Shown: positions 23,941 through 33,699, counted from the stretch's first letter. The stretch: DNA of 64,000 bases from Gyromitra esculenta (GCA_038503075.1 JBCAML010000007.1:1984001-2048000), one strand, 5' to 3'. Notes: generated by a model from the sequence alone, not told the origin. A program made the numbers and translations.

Positions 23941-24376
23941 TCTCGCGGTTGAGTCCTTGTTTAAGCGCCTTCGGTATCGGAGGTGAGCAGTGCTTCTTAA
24001 GCGAGTATCAACGCGTTCGAAAAGTGCAGGGTTTTCTACAGGTCGCGATGGATATACTTGAGCGAAGTATCGGCGGTGGTCTACAGCGACAGCGAGGATT
24101 ACGAGGTAGAATCGAAGTGAGATTGTGACTTGATACAAGAGAAGTGAAACGAGAACGTTGCTTAAGGAAAGAAAAGGAAGAAGACAAAAACAACCAAAAT
24201 CACCGCTTAAATACGCTTTTCCTTAACAAACTTATAACCGAAAGATAACCGAAGCAACAAGAGATTATACAACCACAAGCAACAATACAGCCAACAACCA
24301 AACCACGACTCATTATCCCAAATCAATCCATAAAACCAACCCATTATCCCCAACCTATTATCTTCCATCCGTGAAA
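23941..24376 (-). repeat. 5' LTR of the minus-strand gypsy element
   Basis: Begins TTTCACGG and ends CGCGAGA. It contains a TATTTAAG box, a pyrimidine-rich block, then CTTAAGCAACGTTCTCG. In this copy the terminal hairpin reads CCTCCG-ATAC-CGAAGG. Confidence 0.92.
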
Positions 24377-24761
24377 GTTATAAATATTTGTAATTTTGAT
24401 TGAGTAGAAGGGGAGTTGAAGATTGGGTTTTTAAAGGTAAGGCATAGAGTGATTATATCTCTACATGGTGGTCTTCGATTAAAAATTCCATTTGATGGCT
24501 GTTGATAAAATGGGTCGATATGTAAAAGCATACTCGGATTTTTTGTGTTGGGAGTATTGATGGGATTAGAAGGTAGAAGCCGGTGCTTGTAGGGGCTTGT
24601 TGTTCCACAGGTATGGATCTTGGATAGCAACAATTGAGAGGTGTTGGTTTACATTGGGAAAAAAGGGTATGAAATATCTTTGAGCTACCAGCACAGTTGT
24701 GTTGCACGATAGTGAAAGGAGGTGGGGGTGGAGTAGAGGATTTATTTCTTCTGGGGGACAT
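24377..24761 (-). pseudogene. LINE ORF2, N-terminal endonuclease part (broken)
   Basis: ORF2 starts at the ATG at 24761, two bases after the ORF1 stop. It opens with a proline-rich stretch and then T-I-V-Q-H-N-C-A-G-S-S-K, the first catalytic motif (Q-x-N-x-x-x-S) of apurinic-type LINE endonucleases. A frameshift around 24620 follows, and the reading is then cut by the gypsy element at 24376. Confidence 0.85.
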
Positions 24762-24763
24762 AT

Positions 24764-25095
24764 TTATTCGCTCGACATGGAGGTATCAGCTGGGTGTGGT
24801 ACGGCTGATGAAATACTAGATTTCTCCTGGATCGCTTTGCGCGTGGGGCATTGGAGATCTGTAGCGGTGTGGTTCCCGTTGCAGTTGATGCAGATTGATG
24901 GAGAGACTGCGCAGCAGTTGATGATGGCTTTTTCTGCTCTATCGCCAGGGCAGGTTGGGATGGAGCAACGATGTTCGTGACGAGGGTGGTGATTTGAACA
25001 GATAGGGCATATAGTGTCTGGTGATTTGCATCCGGTGGTGGCATGGCCGAAGCCCCAGCATTTCTTGCATTGGGTTGAAGGGGAGGCTGATCACA
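24764..25095 (-). pseudogene. LINE ORF1, C-terminal zinc-knuckle part
   Basis: In this frame the minus strand encodes Q-C-K-K-C-W-G-F-G-H-A-T-T-G-C, a perfect CX2CX4HX4C knuckle. A second cluster (C-P-I-C-S-N-H-H-P-R-H) and a third (C-I-N-C-N-G-N-H, then C) follow. Such knuckles bind RNA in LINE ORF1 proteins. The frame ends with TAA at 24766-24764, and the ATG of ORF2 follows after two bases. Confidence 0.88.
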
Positions 25096-25494
25096 TTTCA
25101 TGGATTGATCTCGGATAGTAAGTCGTGGTTGGGTTGTCGGTTGTATTGTGATTAGGAGGGTTGTACAATCTTTTGTTCTTCGGTTATTTTCGGTTATAAG
25201 TTTTGTTAAGGAAAGCGGGGTATTTAAGCGATGGATTTCGATCGTGTTTGGTTCTCTTCTTCTTCTTTCCTTAAGACGTTCTCGTTTCACTTCTGCTGTA
25301 TCTGTTATAATTCCACTTCGATTCTACCAGAATCACTCGCTGTCGTGAAAACATCACCGATACTTCGCCTTGAAGTACACTTCCCGTAGGACACTGTAGA
25401 CCATACTGCACTCTTCGAACGTGTTGGTTTCTCGCTTAAGTAGCACTGCTCACCTTCAGGGATACTGAAGGGCTTAGAGAGACCATCCGTGAGA
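25096..25494 (+). repeat. 5' LTR of the plus-strand gypsy element
   Basis: Ends TTTCA...TGAGA; TATA-like GGGGTATTTAAG near 25225. The conserved box here has lost two bases (CTTAAGACGTTCTCG), while the 3' LTR keeps the full form. The following primer site reads ACGTT-CTT-TGCTT, an interrupted version of the site in the other element. Confidence 0.92.
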
Positions 25495-25534
25495 TTACGT
25501 TCTTTGCTTCATCTACACCTCCTACCGCTAACTC

Positions 25535-26831
25535 ATGAGTTCCTCCGTTGATCCCTCCTCCAATACAGAAGGAGCCGCCGTCGCAGCCTTAGGCTTCCCA
25601 CTAGGGAAGCCTTTGCCAAAGCATACAGAGATGACCCAGCTGAACTCTACAATCAGCTTCGAGAAATAAACCAGAGCCTGGAGGACCAAATAAAGCATCC
25701 TTCGGGATAACGAGAAAGACTACGAGGTAAAACTCAGTACCGCTCAAATCCAAATCGATAATGCCCTCCGACACGCCACACAACAGGATCAAAGGGTTAC
25801 AGAAGCAGCCAGCCTTATCGCCAGACTCCGCCAGGGCGAAAGCAGCCAGCAAACCTCAGCCCCGGCTCCACCAAACCTTACCGCCACTCCCCCACCGCCG
25901 ACAGCCTCTACCCACCGCTCCGAGCGCATGCCAGACCCGGAGAAATTCGATGGGTCAGCTACGGTTTCATACTTCAGCTGCGCTCCAAACTCACGGTCAA
26001 CCGAGACCGTTTTGCAAACGAGACCACGATGATATTGTATACCATCAATCGGCGGAGGGAGCGGCTCTAGAACAGGTTCGTCACACGGTTCTCCCTCAGG
26101 CCTCACCACTTGGAGCAACGCAGAAGAACTCATAACCGCCCTGGAAACTGCTTTTGGAGACCCAGACCCAACTGGCACTGCTCGACGAGAACTTCACCAG
26201 CTCCGCCAAGGAAAGCGTGATTTCTCAGCCTATTTGGCTGACTTTCAAAGAATCGTGGGCCAGTTGAATTTCGACGAAAACTCGAAGATGGACGCGTTGG
26301 AACACGGCATGTCAGAGGAGTTAAAAGAAGCCATGGTGTTCGCACCGATTGCCCCCGCTAACCTCCCGAGATGATTCTCACCCTTACCCGACTGGACAAC
26401 CGGATCCGAGCCCGCAAGGCAGAGAAACGAGAAACGCCAGAGATAATATGGGTCAATTCAGTGCCCCCGCCGCCTTCTCCTCTGCCTCCTCCTTTACTCC
26501 AGGAGGACTAGCCCTATGGACCTATCTTTCGGACGTACCAGCAATCTCTCTCGTCTCCCAAGACCAACGATACACAATGGTTAACGGCCGAAGGAAACTC
26601 TCGAGAGGAAGAAAAGCGATGGCGCGCCGTGCGCCGGAAAGTGCATGTTACTGTGCCGCCCAGATCACTCATACGCCAATTGCCCCTCCGCCCCAAGAAA
26701 CCTACAATGAGAGGAGCCCTCACCGCCCACCTGCCACCCGTACACCCCGCCTCCTCCCTGCCACCGCCACCACTTCCTCCTCAATTTTTCGCTTTAGAAT
26801 CAGCAGACTCAGCCAACGAGTCTTTAAACTA
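25535..26831 (+). pseudogene. gypsy gag, plus-strand element (broken)
   Basis: It opens with an ATG at 25535 (M-S-S-S-V-D-P-S) and breaks after about 40 codons. Gag pieces recur in other frames: E-R-M-P-D-P-E-K-F-D-G-S at 25920-25955, D-F-S-A-Y-L-A-D-F-Q-R at about 26220 and N-F-D-E-N-S-K-M at about 26270. The zinc-knuckle stretch near 26645 is shifted out of frame. Confidence 0.8.
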
Positions 26832-26879
26832 GTACAACCAAGGTCGATCAGTGACCCCACCTTGGTTCAAAATTTCTTA

Positions 26880-29800
26880 CCTCTATCTGCATTTTCGATT
26901 TCTGGGTTTTCGGTTTCCGGTATAAGCGTGGAGGACCAATTGGATGGGGAACATTTTGTAATATCGTGCAATATTTCCCATAGCAATAAAATCATAAAAA
27001 CACACGCCTTACTAGACACTGGAGCCTCTGGATTTGCATTTATTGATCAGAAATTCGCGAGTCACCACTCTGCCTCTTACCCCCTTAAAAACTCCCCGCC
27101 AACTTGAAGTCATCAATGGTCGTCCTGTTAGCTCAGGAGACATCACACACATCGCCAATCTCAAACTCTCGGTACAAAACCACTGTGAACAAGCCCCCTG
27201 TTTCGTGACACAACTTGGCTCATTACCCCCTTGTCCTGCATACCTTGGATGAATTACCATGATGTCCGCCTCCATTTTGCCGATAAACGCATTGAGTTTA
27301 ATTCCAAACTCTGCACCACCCACCAATTGTATCCATCTCCTCGATCCCAGCTCCCCCAAGGCTAAACCTTTCATTTATTGGCGCTGCCAGCTTTAGAACT
27401 CTCACTAGAAAACGAAATTCACAAGCCTATGCCATGTCATTATATGAAATAAACAAAATCATAGATGACAAAACGACCAAAGAGGAGTGGAGGTCACGTA
27501 TTCCGGCAGAATACCATGAATTTCTGGACATGTTCGACAAGAAGAAAGCCCAAGGACTCCCCCCCCGCCGCTCCTATGACCATAAGATACAGTTGATGGA
27601 AGGGCAAGATGCCCCCTTCGGACCACTGTACGGAATGTCCCGAGAAGAGCTGATTGTCTTAAAAAAGTATATCGAAGACAATCTTGAGAAAGGATTCATT
27701 CGTGCTAGTTCCTCCCCCGCCGGATCCCCGGTGCTATTTGTCAAAAAAGCTGACGGTTCCCTACGACTCTGCGTGGACTACCGAGGCCTTAATGCTATTA
27801 CCGTCAAGGATCGTTATACCTCTCCCCTCATCCGCGAAACCCTGGACCGGCTTGCAAAGGCACAATGGTATACCAAATTAGACCTTCGCGATGGATATCA
27901 CCAAGTGCGCATTGCGGAGGGAGATGAATGGAAAACCGCCTTCCGCACCCGGTATGGTCTTTACGAATACCAGGTTATGCCATTCGGTCTAACCAATGCC
28001 CCCGGAACGTTCCAACGATTCGTAAATGACTGTCTCACGGAATACCTGGACATCTTCTGCACCGCCTATCTAGATGATATCCTCATCTACAGTGATACCT
28101 TCGAGGAGCATCAGATTCACGTCCGCAAAGTCCTGCAAACTCTCAAAAACAACGACATCCTGCTAAAACCCGAAAAATGCGAGTTTGAGGTACAGACTAC
28201 TAAGTACCTTGGTCTCATCCTCACCCCCGATGGCATTAAAATGGATGAAGAGAAACTCAAAGCTGTTCGAGAATGGGGAACACCTAAGAGTGTAAAAGAT
28301 ATTCAAGCGTTTTTGGGTTTTGCCAATTTCTACCGTCGGTTCATACTAGGATTCTCTAAATTAGCTGCCCCTCTTACTGCCCTCACTAGGAAAGGTATTG
28401 CTTTTGAATGGTCTGTCGAAGCCGACGTAGCCTTCGAAAACCTCAAACACGCCTTCACTACTGCCCCGATTCTTATCCATTTCGATCCTGATAAGAAAAT
28501 TATCGTGGAAACGGATGCTTCAGATTTCGTATCCGGAGGAGTCCTATCGCAATACGATGATAATGGCATTCTACACCCGGTGGCCTTCTTCTCGAAAAAA
28601 CATTCCCCCGCGGAATGCAATTACGAAATTTACGACAAGGAACTACTGGCCATTATCAGGGTCTTCGAAGAATGGCGCCCGGAACTCGAAGGCTCGAAAC
28701 ACCCTATCGACGTGATCAGTGACCATAAGAACCTTGAGTACTTTATGAGCACTAAGCAACTCAACCGCCGTCAAGCCAGATGGGCTGAGTACCTATCCCG
28801 CTTCGATTTCGTAATCACATACCGACCAGGCAAAGAAGGAGGGAAACCGGACGCTTTAACTCGGAGATCGGGAGATCTCCCCAAGGAAGGGGATGAAAGA
28901 TTAGCACACCAAAGTCAGGTGGTGCTAAAGAAGGAAAATATAGATTTTAAGCTAAGTTTGTTGTCGGCTTCTTTGTCAAATGAAGCCGCTGAATTGGACG
29001 CCCCCTTATTAAAACTCTTCAAAGAGGGATATACCGCTGATAAATTCCCTGAAAAAATCCTCCTAGCGTTACGAAATAAGGACCAACAATCCAAGGAGAT
29101 CACCTTAAGCGAGTGCAAAGAAGAAAACAACAAACTCTATTACAGAGATTGTATCTACGTTCCAGGACTTTCTTTCACCCTCCGCCTTGAATTGATCAAA
29201 CAATGACGTCCCCGTGCGCTTGCCACCTAAGACTTTCGAACTCCTTACCAGAGGATTCTATTGGCCCAAGATGAGGGAGTCAATCGGTAGATATGTCCGA
29301 AATTGCCATATCTGCCAGAAGGCAAAACCGGCTACCCAACGCACGCAAGGAGTTCTCCGCCCCTTACCTATTCCTAACCGACCATGGCAAGAAATCTCTA
29401 TGGATTTCGTTACCGGCCTACCTGAATCAAACGGCTATGATGCTATTATGGTAGTAGTCGACCGTCTGTCTAAAATGCGTCACCTTATCCCTTGTAATAC
29501 CACCGTCAATTCCAGAGATGTAGCTGATCTATATCTACAACACGTCTGGAAGTTACATGGTCTACCCACACATATTACTTCTGACCGAGGCACTCAATTC
29601 ACTGCCCATTTCTGGAAGGAATTATGCCAACGTTTAGGAATACAAGCCCGGATGTCCACTGCTTTCCACCCAGAAACAGACGGACAAACAGAGAGACTAA
29701 ACGCGGTAATGGAACAGTATCTCCGATCATACGTATCCTATCAACAAGAAGATTGGAACAGATGGCTACCCATGGCGGAATTCTCGGCCAATAACCAAGA

Positions 29801-30487
29801 ATCGGCGAGTACGAAAGTATCCCCCTTTTTAGCTAATTATGGATACCACCCTCGATTCGATCTTCCTCGTTGACAATTACCCCTCAGAGTCAAGACGCCG
29901 CTACTTTTGCCAACAAGATGCAGGAGCTGTACGATCACCTTAGGATACAGATCAGAACCGCTCAAGACATTCAAGAGACCGCTATCAATAAACACCGAAC
30001 TCCAGCCCCGGCGTATCAAATCAACGACCAAGTCTTCGTATCCATGAAGAACATTAGAACTACTCGTAATGCCAGGAAATTAGATTGGAAATGGATGGGT
30101 CCCTACGCGGTGAAGAAAATTGTTTCCCCATTTGCCTATGAGATAGACCTCCCCTCGTCGGTCAAATACCATCCGGTATTCCATGTTTCTCTGTTAAAAC
30201 CCGCGGCTCATGATGCTCTCCCAGGACAAATTATCCCTCCACCGGCGCCTATTGTTGTCAACGACCAAGAAGAGTATTATATCGAGAAAATCTTGGACCA
30301 ACGTATACATTGCAATAGACAACAATACCTCGTCGAATGGACCGGCTATGCCCATCCTACCTGGGAACCTGCTGAGGACCTTGTAGATACTTCGGCACTG
30401 GAAAAGTTTTTGGCTACCCCAACGTTGGTTACTCCTAGTGTTCGCAGGAGCTCACGCTTAAAGGGGGGAGCTACTTTCATGGATTAA
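26880..30487 (+). pseudogene. gypsy pol, plus-strand element (nearly intact)
   Basis: The protease motif L-L-D-T-G-A-S-G lies at about 27010. A frameshift near 27090 and another before 27420 lead to the 590-codon frame 27434-29206. This holds RT (Y-L-D-D-I-L-I-Y-S at about 28065) and RNase H ([11 protein letters not shown] at about 28510). A TGA ends it where the minus-strand copy reads on. The next frame (29214-29873) is integrase with [23 protein letters not shown] and [11 protein letters not shown]. The last frame (29870-30487) ends with the chromodomain Y-Y-I-E-K-I-L, Y-L-V-E-W-T-G-Y, T-W-E-P-A-E-D-L. Confidence 0.93.
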
Positions 30488-30876
30488 TCTCGGATAAGTA
30501 AGTCGTGGTTGGGTTGTCGGTTGTATTGTGATTTGGAGGGTTGTACAATCTCTTTGTTGTTCGGTTATCTTTCGGTTATAAGTTTTGTTAAAGGAAAGCG
30601 GGGTATTTAAGCGGTGGATTTTGATCGCTTCTGGTTCTCTTCTTCTTCTTTCCTTAAGCAACGTTCTCGTTTCACTTCTCTTGTATCAAGTTATAACCTC
30701 ACTTCGATTCTACCTTAATCCTGTCGCTGTGAAAACATCACCGATACTTCGCTCAAGTACACTTCCCGTAGGACCTGTGACCATACTGCACTCTTCGAAC
30801 GTGTTAGTTTCTCGCTTAAGTAGCACTGCTCACCTTCAGGGATACTGAAGGGCTTAGAGAGAGACCATCCGTGAGA
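30475..30876 (+). repeat. 3' LTR of the plus-strand gypsy element
   Basis: Alignable with the 5' LTR over its whole length, with several one- to few-base indels and scattered substitutions. It keeps the complete CTTAAGCAACGTTCTCG box and the terminal hairpin. Confidence 0.93.
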
Positions 30877-31116
30877 CCACATGAGGTTGGTTTTACGTGG
30901 TCGTGAAAAGAGTTTAATGGAGGAGCCGATTTTTTTTGCGTCGTCGACAGAGCACGAGATTACTATTGAGGTAGTTTTCTTTGTCGCTCGGATGGCAGGG
31001 TCGGTTTTGAGGTAGCGTGCGCCGGTGATTTGTACGTCAGCGGCGTAAAGGATGGCTTCGGATAGCGTAGAACTCAATTCTTTTCGAGGTGGGAATGTTG
31101 TGGATGACTACGTTGA
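30877..31116 (-). pseudogene. LINE ORF1, middle part
   Basis: The open stretch encodes S-T-L-S-E-A-I-L-Y-A-A-D-V-Q-I-T-G and ends in S-R-P-R-K-T-N at the gypsy insertion. It joins the frame of 31529-32421 across the LTR. The charged, RNA-binding-like character agrees with an ORF1 protein. Confidence 0.8.
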
Positions 31117-31528
31117 TCTCACGGTTCGATCCCTCGTTAAGCCCTTCAGTATCCCTGAAGGTGAGCAGTGCTACTTAAACGAGAAGTCGAGCGACAAGAG
31201 TTACGACGTTTCTACAGGTCCTACGTGGGTCTAACTAAAGGCGAGTTAAGTGTGGAAAGGTTCACAGCGACAGCGACCGCGAGGATTCTGAAGTAGAATC
31301 GAGATAGTATTCGAAACAATACAGTAGAAGTAAGGTAAGAACGTTGCTTAAAGAAAGAGAAGAAAACCATAACAACCGTCTAAGATCCGTCCCTTATATA
31401 CCCCGCAATCTCTCTCATAACTCCTAACCGAAACACAGCCGAACAACAAAGACATTAAGAAGAAACCATCATCCGTTGCAACCGTTACTTTCCGAACCCT
31501 AACCCATCATTCCACTTCATCCGTGAAA
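31117..31528 (-). mobile_element. lone gypsy LTR inside LINE ORF1
   Basis: Family ends and boxes are present, with the TATA-like sequence GGGGTATATAAG. The flanking duplication is GTTGA (31112-31116) and GTTCA (31529-31533), four of five bases equal. Its sequence is the most divergent of the LTRs here, which suggests an older insertion or another subfamily. Confidence 0.88.
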
Positions 31529-32421
31529 GTTCAGTTGGCGCAGTTCGAACAGGGTTGAATGGATTATCGCCCACGAAACATGTCTCATTGAGCGTTTTAA
31601 GTATTGCTGCGAAGTAAGATACTAAGGCAGAGGCAGGAGTAAAGGGATTTGCAGTAAACGTGATGGTTCCTTGTTCGTTAACAGTGACGGATAAGGCAAC
31701 CGAGTGGGAGTTGGGGAATTGGGTGGCTCGTAGGGCACGTCCAACTGCGACGGGGAGTGATGTGGCGAGAACAGCCGATTCAGCAAACGGACAGGCACTG
31801 GAGCGGGAGGTGAAAAACCGTCTTTCAGCCGTTGGAAGGGGCCGGGCAGCTTTTTTCTTGGTGTCTTTTTTTGGGTTAGTTGCATCCTGCTTTGAAGCAC
31901 TGGCAGTTGCTGTGTTGGTCTTGGCGGGTGCAGATTTAGCCGCTTCAGCAAAGGTTTTTTTTCCTTTCTTGGCGGGCGGGGGTGGAGCGGGACCGGATTG
32001 TTCTGAAGAACGTTTGGTTTGAGAGGAGACTTTATCCGTCAGATTTGAGATGGCTGCTTGGATTTGGTTCAGTTGGATAGGGTTTTGCGATTGGATTGGG
32101 GCGCCAATTGATGGAGTTGAGGAGAGAATCTCTTCCATCTTGGAGAGTCTGGCGTCTATGGATGAAAGGAGGTGAGTTGTGTTGATGGCCAACGAAATGA
32201 GGATGGCTTCGGTGCGCGAGGGGTCGGCTAGTGCCACATCTCCAAAGATGGGAGCAATACCCGTTTGTCCAAGTGGTGATTGAGAGATGAGTTTGTTTAA
32301 GAGTTCTTGGATTCCAGTCAAAACTCCAGTTGGGATGAGGGTAGGTGTTGAGGTCTAACAGGTGAGCTGACTCTGGAAGGCGCGGAGGAGACAGGTTGTA
32401 GGAAGGAAGTAGTAGAAAGGT
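31529..32421 (-). pseudogene. LINE ORF1, N-terminal half
   Basis: A frame of about 270 residues (T-G-I-Q-E-L-L-N-K-L, a short coiled coil with A-R-L-S-K-M-E-E-I-L, a lysine/proline/alanine-rich stretch, then an RNA-binding-like end). It lacks an ATG at its start here. Its true start is at 406 on the plus strand, beyond the inversion breakpoint. A one-base indel near 32350 is needed to join the frames. Confidence 0.85.
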
Positions 32422-32827
32422 TCTCACGGTTGAGCTTCGAGTTAAGCCCTTCAGTATCCCTGAAGGTGAGCAGTGCTACTTAATCAAAGGTACAACACGT
32501 TCAAAGAGTGCAGCGTTTCTACAAGTTCTACGAAGGTCTATCTCAAGGCGAGATAAGTGCAGCGAAGTAGACAGCGACAGCAAGGGTTCTGAGGTAGAAC
32601 CGAGATAGTATTCGATAATTACAGCAGAAAGTAACGAGAACGTTGCTTAAGAAAAGAAGAGAAGAAGAACCAAGAACGATCGAAATCCACCACTTAAATA
32701 CCCCACTTTCCTTAACAAAACTTATAGCCGAAAGATAACCGAACAACAAAGAGATTGTACAACCATCCAAGTCACAACATGACCAACAACCCAACCATGA
32801 CTCATTATCCGAAATTAATCCATGAAA
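32422..32827 (-). mobile_element. lone gypsy LTR at the right inversion breakpoint
   Basis: Nearly identical to the LTR at 455-862 and inverted to it. Flanks in LTR orientation are TTGAC before (32828-32832) and ACCTT after (32417-32421). They do not match each other, but they match TTGAT (863-867) and ACCTT (449-453) at the other LTR. Confidence 0.93.
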
Positions 32828-33699
32828 GTCAAGCACAAACGAAGTAGAGATGGAGGCGCGCACTAAGCGGGAGCGAAGAGTGGCTAGTAATCGAGATCCA
32901 GTAACCGAGATCCGAGATTCGAGTTGCAGCCGAAGAGAGGAGGGGGGGCCCTTGAGTCTCACTAGGAGAGGGCAAAGGGTGAGAAGTGTATCATGATGGA
33001 TGCTTCCCTAAAAGGGCATCATGAGAAGAGGAGAGGTATCACGAAGCGGGGGTGAAGCCTGAGTGCTAAAGACTTTTGGCCCTGTGTCACCCCGTTGCAA
33101 CGCAGAAGGAGGAGTTGTAGCTTCAAGCGAGTGAAGTGTACAGGAGAAGGAGCATGTACATGTGAAATAGACATATGTAGTTATCTATAGCACCGGGAAG
33201 GGGGGTGAAATTAGTCCGGTGTTCGTACGTCATTCTCATGAATGCAGAAGTAAATCGGTAGTGCTACAGAGTTCTCAAAGGTAATACAATAGCCATCCTG
33301 ACTTGTTCCTGTACTTTCCAATATGGTACCAAAAACACCCCACTTTCCGGCACAGTAGTTAAGGTAAATTATAACTGTGTGCACGTGTGTTTCGATCTTC
33401 ACTGTGACCCCACAATGTACGTAGCCGTTACCTGGTTATGAGTAAACGATTGATTAATATTTATCTTAGACGAGCATCGATCATTCATCTACCTGACGAT
33501 TGGAAACGGATTCAAAACATCGAGTGATAGTTTATGCATACGTCCATCACCAACTTCAAATGACAAGGGGAAATTATAGTAAAAATACGATTAAAATTGA
33601 AATTATGAGTCCAACAAAGAAAAAACATAATCGATCATTTATTCTATTTAAAAACTCTCTTGACAAGTCCTAGTCTTCACCTTCGTTGAGTGCGAGTCC
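32828..33699. other. intergenic after the right breakpoint
   Basis: The first 370 bases are richer in G and A than the surroundings and hold no clear gene; the rest is AT-rich. This is host DNA, not the LINE leader, because the LINE's 5' end is at 280. By the swapped duplications it was formerly next to 863. Confidence 0.55.

Larger units (their letters stand above)
17873..24376 (-). mobile_element. complete gypsy (chromovirus) element, minus strand
   Basis: A 6.5-kb LTR retrotransposon with the perfect 5-bp duplication GTTAT (17868-17872 and 24377-24381). The 5' LTR is 23941-24376 and the 3' LTR 17873-18305. Gag with a zinc knuckle is followed by protease, reverse transcriptase, RNase H, integrase and chromodomain. 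A purine-rich tract lies at the 3' LTR border (18306-18320). It sits in the endonuclease region of LINE ORF2 and is itself hit by a lone LTR (19941-20385). Several frameshifts make it inactive. Confidence 0.95.
25096..30876 (+). mobile_element. complete gypsy (chromovirus) element, plus strand
   Basis: A 5.8-kb element inserted in LINE ORF1, with the near-perfect duplication TCACA (25091-25095) and CCACA (30877-30881). The LTRs are 25096-25494 and 30475-30876. Gag is badly broken; pol is nearly intact except for a stop at about 29204 and a frame change at 29875. Its proteins are close to those of the minus-strand copy, but the DNA differs at many third codon positions, so it belongs to a separate subfamily. 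A purine tract (AAAGGGGGGAG) precedes the 3' LTR. Confidence 0.95.
14205..32421 (-). mobile_element. LINE body (Tad-like), interrupted by gypsy elements and LTRs
   Basis: A non-LTR retrotransposon whose own DNA, about 5.2 kb with the head at 280-454, is spread over 18 kb. Segments in transcription order: 32421-31529, 31116-30877 and 25095-24764 (ORF1); 24761-24377, 17872-15504 and 15057-14417 (ORF2); then a 3' untranslated region and poly(A) at 14219-14205. ORF1 has zinc knuckles; ORF2 has an apurinic-type endonuclease and a reverse transcriptase. Inserted in it are an LTR (15058-15503), a gypsy element (17873-24376), another gypsy element (25096-30876) and an LTR (31117-31528). At each insertion the LINE resumes after the short duplication. 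Stops and frameshifts make it dead. The assignment to the fungal Tad clade is inference from architecture. Confidence 0.92.

Noticed and set aside
31485..32321. 278-residue gene with its own start
   Set aside because: The frame has no ATG start (its first codon is TTG) and runs through the LTR border at 31528. It is the body of LINE ORF1.
14205..32421. Repeat-induced point mutation as the cause of the broken elements
   Set aside because: Some differences are C/T or G/A transitions, but one-base indels are the main damage and the elements are not strongly AT-shifted. A dinucleotide-index calculation would be needed to settle it.
32828..33200. Leader (5' UTR) of the LINE
   Set aside because: It follows the ORF1 half, but the true LINE 5' end, with matching 15-bp duplication and ORF1 start, is at 280-454. 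This stretch is host DNA beyond the breakpoint.
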